Shown in pieces: positions 8,830 to 13,504 of a DNA stretch of 13,504 nt. The DNA lies in the NCBI GenBank assembly GCA_004151065.3, contig NWUY0300046624.1:1-13504 (forward strand). Reading direction: 5' to 3'. Numbering within the stretch: the stretch's first letter is position 1; each line of letters opens with the position of its first letter. The notes beneath the pieces are model-generated. The model searched no databases. It saw only the letters and a program-made list of their open reading frames with translations, and was not told the DNA's origin. The position numbers and the translations under genes were made by a program. Origin of the DNA: Larix sibirica. Taxonomy: Eukaryota > Streptophyta > Pinopsida > Pinales > Pinaceae.

Positions 8830-9565
8830 AGGTTAAGGGAATCCATTTTACATGGAATGGTATGGGGTTGCAAGAAGCTTTTTAGGCATGGCTTAATAAT
8901 GAGGATTATAAAGAATTTCGACTCTACTTGTCGTAATGATCTGGGGGACCTAGCTAGCCAGGAGCAATGCCATTTTTAATAATATTAGTATTGACTTGGA
9001 TGTATATGCTTCAAAAAATATAGAAATACTAAGTCATTTCCCTCAAGTTGATGGCCCTCCAAAGGTGAGAAGGGTTGTTGAGGAGGTAATTGATAAATCT
9101 AGTAGTTGGTCGTACTTTGATGGAGCTTCACATGGATTGCTAGCTATGGGAGGGGCATGGGGCATGTTACACTTATCTGAATCCCATTGGATAAAGTTTT
9201 CTACAGGACCGGGGAGGAGCTCAAATAATCATGCAGAGATGATGGATCTAAAATTAATCATGCTTTTGGTACATTCCAAGGGATTGCAGAAATTACAGGT
9301 CTTTGGGGATTTGAAGTTAGTAGTTGATTGGATGAGGATGATGAGAACCCCTAAAAATATTTTATTGAAGCTTATATATGAAGATCTATCTGGAATAACA
9401 AGTTTATTTCAGGAAATCAACTTCTAGCATATATTCAGAGAGAGGAATTCATTGGTTGATCAACTGTCAAAGAATGGTCTTCAAGTGGGTGAAGGAGTGT
9501 GGCACCAATGGGAACTGGTAAATGATACTTTAACAAAGCATGATCAAGGACCACATCTTGGTTGA
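8830..9565 (+). pseudogene. LINE-B RNase H domain with tether
   Basis: A frame change after 8829 leads to I-W-G-T-stop-L-A-R-S-N-A-I-F at about 8939-8980, the conserved tether, with TAG at 8951-8953 where the motif expects Trp. RNase H follows. Y-F-D-G-A has its Asp at 9119-9121, S-N-N-H-A-E-M has its Glu at 9236-9238, and V-F-G-D-L-K-L-V has its Asp at 9308-9310. After a TAG at 9425-9427 come H-I-F-R-E-R-N and V-D-Q-L-S-K, with the last Asp at 9458-9460. All four acidic residues of type I RNase H are therefore legible. The domain degrades RNA in RNA/DNA hybrids. The reading ends at TGA 9563-9565. A host RNase H gene is unlikely, given the position directly after the LINE finger. Confidence 0.82.
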
Positions 9566-11500
9566 TATCGGTCTTCAGCTGGAAATGTAGAGGAAAGAGA
9601 ACATCAAGGTAGCTTTGGGTCCAAAACACACAGGTTTAAAAGATTTATCAGTTATGGTTTATTTATTTTTTGGTCACAGTTTCAACAGTTTTATATGGTG
9701 GTTTAGCCACAGATCCATAAAGCATGACTCGTATTAGATAGTATCATTATCGTTTTTTTTTTATATACTATAGTAAGTAAGGTCTAATAGGCCAAATTGA
9801 CTATAGCATAACCAATCTGATGAAGTATTTCCCTGTAAATAAATATATGGTCTCTAAACATGGTGGTTCATTTTTTAAATAAAATGAATTGTGACTTTTT
9901 CTGTGGAAAAAAATCAATATTCATAAAGAAGATATGGATTATATATATATATATATNTCCTTTTGTGTGATTGACAGCTTAATGTGATCACAGACGGAGA
10001 AGTGCATATTTGACCTATAATAATCATTACCACGGTTATGCAGAAGCTTCGGAATTGGTACAATGATTGCATATGAGTTGTGGAACCACCATGAAGCATT
10101 CCAAGACTTGAGTATGGGCTTTATCATGATTGCACATCATATGTAGATGATCCTTGAGTAGCTACAGAACCGGTGCTCGTGTTTATGTAGGATCCGTGGC
10201 TTAGTTTTGTCATGTGATTCTATTGCATGGGTCCACAAATCTATACCGGCTGGAGACATATCAAATGATCCCATATTGTTTGAGCTTGTAGTTATTTTTG
10301 GTATCATTGTAAATGTTCCTTATTTTCCTACAACGATCTTAGAAGATCGGTCCAGACATTTAATGCTAGTATTTAGAATTTGGTTTCATGTTTGTTATTG
10401 AAATTGTAAGGGTGACGGATAATATCCAATTCTCGGATTACCTTAACCATTTGCTAAAGATAGATTTGGTCTGGACATGGTTTAAAAGAGGTGGTCTCTT
10501 GTAGAAGGGAATTAATTGAGATTCTAAAACATTGTGTGAAAGTTCTGTGTTGACATTTGTGCTTAATATAATCAGTGATGCCCATTTTTTTCAAGTAAAT
10601 GTGATTGAGTTAATTTATGTGTGACTGTAGGTTACCTTCAACTCATTTCCCTAGAGGCAAGCCCCCTTCAGGTATTGAATGTATTTGATTTAGTAGATTA
10701 ATTAATGTGTTAATTTCTTTGCTGTAGGTTTGCATAATTGTTTTGATTAGTTAGCTTTTCTCGTATTTTTTTGTGTTGAAAGAATTTAATTATTGGTTAT
10801 CTTTTAATGATTCTTGTGTGTTGATAGGGTTTGATTCCTTTATTTGTCATCCTCTTCTCGTTGATCAATTATGGTCTCGAACAAGATATTCCTATTGTGC
10901 TTAAGGTTGGCTAATTAAATTGAAGAAACGGTCTTGAGTTGAGGGAATGATTACAAAAGTAATAACAACATTTAAGGATTGGCAACGATTACTCTGATTT
11001 TTTGTATTATGATTGATTGAATAATTAGATAGTGTTTCTTTTTAGAAGAATTAGATCTACAATTTAGTTATGCAACAATTAAGTTTTAATTGGATTTATT
11101 ATTAGTTTGTTAATTGTTGAATTTCCAAATAGAACAATAAGTTATGTAGAGTTTACATTTTCATTTATTTTCCTGGGAGATTTAAGTTTAAGCATTAAAG
11201 TTTTGTGATAGCTCATATTTCAATTCATGTAATATAATAGCACTGAGTTTCCAGTGTGTACAATTTGAACTTTCTGCAACTGTGTTGAATTCTGCTTTTG
11301 AGAAGTAATGAGTATGGTGATTAATTTAGGAATTCCTTACCTATCTGAATTCTGTTGCTGATACTGTCTTCTATAAAAAGACTACAACGTTATAGCTTAC
11401 AAACCAACTAAAAGCTACGGTGACTGACATATATATTGTCTAGTAACTTGCAAGTTTAGAGAACCCCTGGTTGATAATTAATGTATAACTTGTTAGTTGT
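9566..11500. other. AT-rich region without recognisable genes
   Basis: After the end of LINE-B ORF2 no reading longer than about 65 codons appears, and none of the short ones carries a motif. The first 100 bases may be the LINE-B 3' untranslated region, though no poly(A) tail is evident. The rest is AT-rich with many short T runs, intron-like in texture. I cannot show splice sites that join exons. The only definite feature is the AT microsatellite at 9940-9956. Confidence 0.45.
9940..9956. repeat. AT dinucleotide microsatellite next to an ambiguous base
   Basis: Seventeen bases of alternating T and A are followed directly by an N at 9957. The uncalled base at the end of the run suggests that repeat length was unresolved in assembly. 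Confidence 0.9.
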
Positions 11501-12095
11501 TTTATGAGTAATTAGAAGACAATTAAAAAGCTTGTCACATTTCCAATTTTTTCTTTCCACCCTACTTCTAACTAGTCGAATAATGACTCCTTCTTAACTT
11601 GTCTACCCATAAAACGATCCACCATTGCATGCATTGACAACGAATCCACTTTCTCCATCCCCACATCCTGCCCAAACACGAGTTTAATCATCTCATACCT
11701 AGCCTTCATACATTTCTTTTTTCGCTTGAGCTTGTTTGGGTTGTTAGTGTCTAGATCTAGGAGTGAAGACTTCTCCAGAAGAGACACTGGAGCATTAATT
11801 ATGTTCAAATTCTGAATACGAGATGGCAGATATCGTCTTAGAGGCCACTTAAGAAACGAATCTGGGAGAGTGAATGCATTTGATTCAAGATAGAACGTAA
11901 GCCTTTTGAAGCCTTGCCATCTGTCATCTTATCTTCCCCATTAGCTATAACTTGCAGCTCCTTTATGTCAGAATTAAAGTCCATAGAGATTCTCCACAAT
12001 TCCAATAACTCCTCATGGAAACAAAAGATTGTTGGGGATGTTAGCAAATCCACTTATCCATAATCAACTAACTCCTCCTCTGTTTCCAGATCCAT
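11500..12095 (-). pseudogene. LINE ORF1-like remnant (possible DUF4283 region)
   Basis: A possible start is the ATG at 12095-12093 (M-D-L-E-T-E-E-E-L-V-D-Y-G), followed by a TGA and then open reading to near 11940. A frame change near 11925 leads to an open frame through 11925-11572, then TAG 11572-11574 and about 19 more codons to about 11512. Near 11600 the reading has S-M-H-A-M-V-D-R-F-M-G-R-Q-V, then S-L-F-D-stop-L-E-V-G-W-K. This resembles the H-A-L-V-G-R-F-x-G-R ... W pattern of the DUF4283 domain in plant LINE ORF1, with TAG at a Trp position. A basic K-L-K-R-K-K-K-C-M-K lies upstream. Other low-complexity plant proteins could produce such a pattern, so the family call is moderate. No RT follows on this strand. 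Confidence 0.42.
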
Positions 12096-12326
12096 TGCAA
12101 AGCCTACAAACCTTCGAAAAATTAAAGGAAAAGATAACCCCGATCAACCTCCCAAAACCCAACAATGGGGAAAAACTTCGGAACTACACTCTACGAGAAC
12201 CCTAGACCTCCACAGACAGTGCAAATTATATTTTCCCACCATAAGAATGCCACAAACCTCCGCATGTCAACCTTGCTACCTAAGGCCATCGTCATTGCAG
12301 ATCGAATACCACCGCAGGCCCATGGT

Positions 12327-12374
12327 CCCCTATTAATTGTAATTCCTATTCCCCTATTAATTGTAATTCCTATT
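12327..12374. repeat. Two perfect 24-bp tandem units
   Basis: The unit at 12327-12350 is repeated without mismatch at 12351-12374. Both copies begin CCCCTATTAATTG. On the minus strand the 24 bases equal eight codons, so the copy number does not alter the frame. Perfect identity implies a recent slippage event or assembly duplication. Confidence 0.95.
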
Positions 12375-12436
12375 CCATTTCCGTCAAAGTTAATGAGAAC
12401 CCCTCCCACTCTTGCCACCCCTAAAAATATTATCAA

Positions 12437-12458
12437 ATATATATATATATATATATAT
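12437..12458. repeat. (AT)11 microsatellite at the foldback border
   Basis: Twenty-two bases of alternating A and T run directly up to the first base of the left arm of the inverted repeat. TA-rich sites are common targets of several MITE families, but repeat expansion may also have erased the original target-site duplication. Confidence 0.9.
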
Positions 12459-12746
12459 GGGAAACAATGTAATTTTCATATGCAAATATTTATCTTATAC
12501 TTAAAATTTTGAAATAGTTTTTATAACTAAATCTCATGTTCTCTTATATTCAGTAATATAATATTTGGAGAAAAATTATTCATTTTATAAACAATCCTTA
12601 GATATATTACTCATTATATTAGTGAACAATTTTTCTCCAAATATTATATTATTGAATATAAGAGAACATGAAATTTAGTTATAAAAACCATTTCAAAATT
12701 TCAAATACAAGATAAATATTTGCATACAAAAATTACATTGCTTCCC
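12459..12746. mobile_element. 288-bp foldback (MITE-like) element
   Basis: The left arm at 12459-12581 and the right arm at 12624-12746 are reverse complements over about 123 bp each, with roughly ten mismatches by eye. The outer ends read GGGAAACAATGTAATTTT on the left and, reversed, GGGAAGCAATGTAATTTT on the right. The unpaired centre is about 42 bp. There is no coding capacity, so it would be a non-autonomous DNA element or a fold-back repeat. The termini do not match the Stowaway CTCCCTCC consensus. No target-site duplication is visible beyond the AT run on the left and CTTTTC-type sequence on the right. Transcribed, it would form a long near-perfect hairpin. Confidence 0.75.
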
Positions 12747-13100
12747 TTTTCTAATCGTGGAATATATAATTTCATAAACAAAAATTATTTATAAACAATC
12801 CTTACAGATATCTTTTTTTTGTAAGCTGCATAATTCTATTAAACAGTGGAAATAAAAAATACATAAGGAACAGTTGTCTGTGGTCGTCTAAGTATGTGGA
12901 GCCACCAACCCAGGTATTCAAAAAGATCAAAATGGTTGTGTCCATAGTTACAAAACCTCTGCCTAGAGCACAGAAAGCTAATATTTTCTAGAGAAGAACA
13001 GTGCCTATAAAAGCATATTTAAAAACAACTGAAATATACAATATTAAGAAGCAAATTGTAACAAAAACACTCGAGGTCGCAAGTAGCTTCCGGAACCTTT
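12747..13100. other. AT-rich spacer with a copy of the foldback centre
   Basis: No gene is visible. A 17-bp word TTTATAAACAATCCTTA at 12788-12804 is identical to 12584-12600 in the centre of the foldback, and short matching sequence lies on both sides of it. The remainder is AT-rich up to the GC-richer coding-like region on the right. Confidence 0.4.
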
Positions 13101-13504
13101 TTACCTCACTGCATTTTCATCTGGCGGAACCTCTTCAAGAATCGGAAAGCTGAAGTTGTCCTCCTCCGTCGCTTCCTAAGCCGACAACTTGACTGGCTGG
13201 GGTTCCACCTTGGGACAGGGCAGAATTACATCCTCATTCTCACCACAAACCCTTTTAATTGCCATCTGACCAGTCATGGAGGGAATGGGGAAGGAATTCG
13301 TGGCAAGTTCCTTATCGCGCGACACTGTGGTTGCTGGTACAGACTCACCTCCTCTTGCCGCAACATAAATCTCCCCAGGGGATCCTTCTTCCACAATGTT
13401 GCTACCACCGGCATGGCTACCATCAGCACGGCTACCACCTACATAAGTCTTCCCACCAAAGGTGGTTTCCAGACTTCCCAACAATCCTTCCATCTGAACC
13501 AAGT
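13101..13504 (-). CDS. Unrecognised partial coding region entering from the right edge
   Basis: The minus-strand frame is open from the window edge to TAG at 13176-13178 (about 109 codons) and, past that stop, remains open for 24 more codons to TAA at 13101-13103. The visible reading begins in mid-frame, so the true start lies outside. The composition is clearly richer in GC than the neighbouring AT-rich DNA. The peptide is rich in Gly, Ser, Glu and Pro, with a Gly-Gly-Ser cluster near its visible start (13390-13450) and a Pro-Val-Glu-rich end (E-D-V-I-L-P-C-P-K-V-E-P-Q-P-V-K). I recognise no domain, membrane segment or zinc-binding pattern. It looks like a disordered C-terminal tail of a host protein, its last exon, or a pseudogene copy of one. 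The function is unknown. Confidence 0.4.

Larger units (their letters stand above)
4428..9565 (+). mobile_element. LINE-B: near-full-length degenerate plant L1 with RNase H
   Basis: The plus strand carries, in order, an ORF1-like segment, APE-type endonuclease, a linker with the G-D-D-N-S-K-I-F-H motif, reverse transcriptase, thumb motif, zf-RVT finger and RNase H. That is the full ORF2 domain order of plant L1 elements of the RNase H-bearing type. ORF2 would span about 5436-9565, 4.1 kb, the usual size. It is interrupted by many stops (for example near 5986, 6677, 6788, 7088, 7663, 8631, 8827, 8951, 9425) and about six frameshifts, so it is a pseudogene. The 5' limit is uncertain. I see no clear poly(A) tail after 9565 and no target-site duplication. 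Confidence 0.85.
12096..12458 (-). other. Leader-like stretch upstream of the ORF1 remnant
   Basis: On the minus strand this GC-richer stretch precedes the presumed ORF1 start. It contains an 81-codon open reading (12436-12191) without motif, whose unusual G-I-G-I-T-I-N-R repeat comes from the 24-bp duplication. It may be the 5' untranslated region of the same LINE. It ends at the AT run next to the foldback. Confidence 0.3.

Noticed and set aside
9939-10127. Short minus-strand frames near the N
   Set aside because: They run through the AT microsatellite and the uncalled base and have no motif.
12165-12512. 115-codon plus-strand open frame
   Set aside because: It spans the 24-bp duplication, the AT microsatellite and the foldback arm, so it is an accidental frame across repeats.
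1-13504. CRISPR array, prophage, operon or other bacterial system
   Set aside because: There are no regularly spaced identical repeats with unique spacers, no bacterial gene layout, and the recognisable content is plant LINE sequence.

Overview
The window looks like repeat-rich, largely non-genic nuclear DNA from a seed plant with a large genome. It is dominated by two decayed LINEs of the plant L1 type. Several traits fit a gymnosperm or another large-genome plant: a LINE with a C-terminal RNase H, reverse transcriptases sharing an L-K-P-N-D-Y motif, CpG-poor decayed copies, a foldback element and AT microsatellites. The sequence alone does not fix the species. I see no intact host gene, no bacterial-style operon and no RNA gene I would defend.

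Layout. 1-865 is CpG-rich sequence without a convincing gene. 866-1325 is a degenerate GCGC-centred repeat with about 19 GCGC tetramers on a 29-37 bp lattice, broken by recurring 14-bp steps. 1326-1480 is purine-rich spacer. About 1480-3905 on the minus strand is LINE-A: reverse transcriptase, thumb and C-terminal zinc finger, with no recognisable endonuclease or RNase H. Both diagnostic RT metal-binding positions checked in LINE-A are damaged. 3906-4427 is very AT-rich and holds a faint tRNA-SINE-like B box. 4428-9565 on the plus strand is LINE-B, far more complete: an unrecognised ORF1-like segment, APE-type endonuclease, reverse transcriptase, zinc finger and RNase H, all broken by stops and frameshifts. 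9566-11500 is AT-rich DNA in which I see only a microsatellite. About 11500-12095 on the minus strand is a LINE ORF1-like remnant, with a leader-like stretch upstream that contains a 24-bp tandem duplication. 12459-12746 is a 288-bp foldback (MITE-like) beside an (AT)11 run. 13101-13504 on the minus strand is the 3' part of an unrecognised open reading frame entering from the right edge.

Nothing here is an operating multi-gene system. The domains within each LINE would once have worked together in target-primed reverse transcription: ORF1 binding RNA, the endonuclease nicking target DNA, the RT copying RNA, and RNase H degrading the template. Every copy is now a pseudogene. The least explained structures are the GCGC lattice at the left end, the foldback with its partly duplicated flank, and the possibility that the minus-strand ORF1 remnant and LINE-A are two ends of one element split by later insertions.
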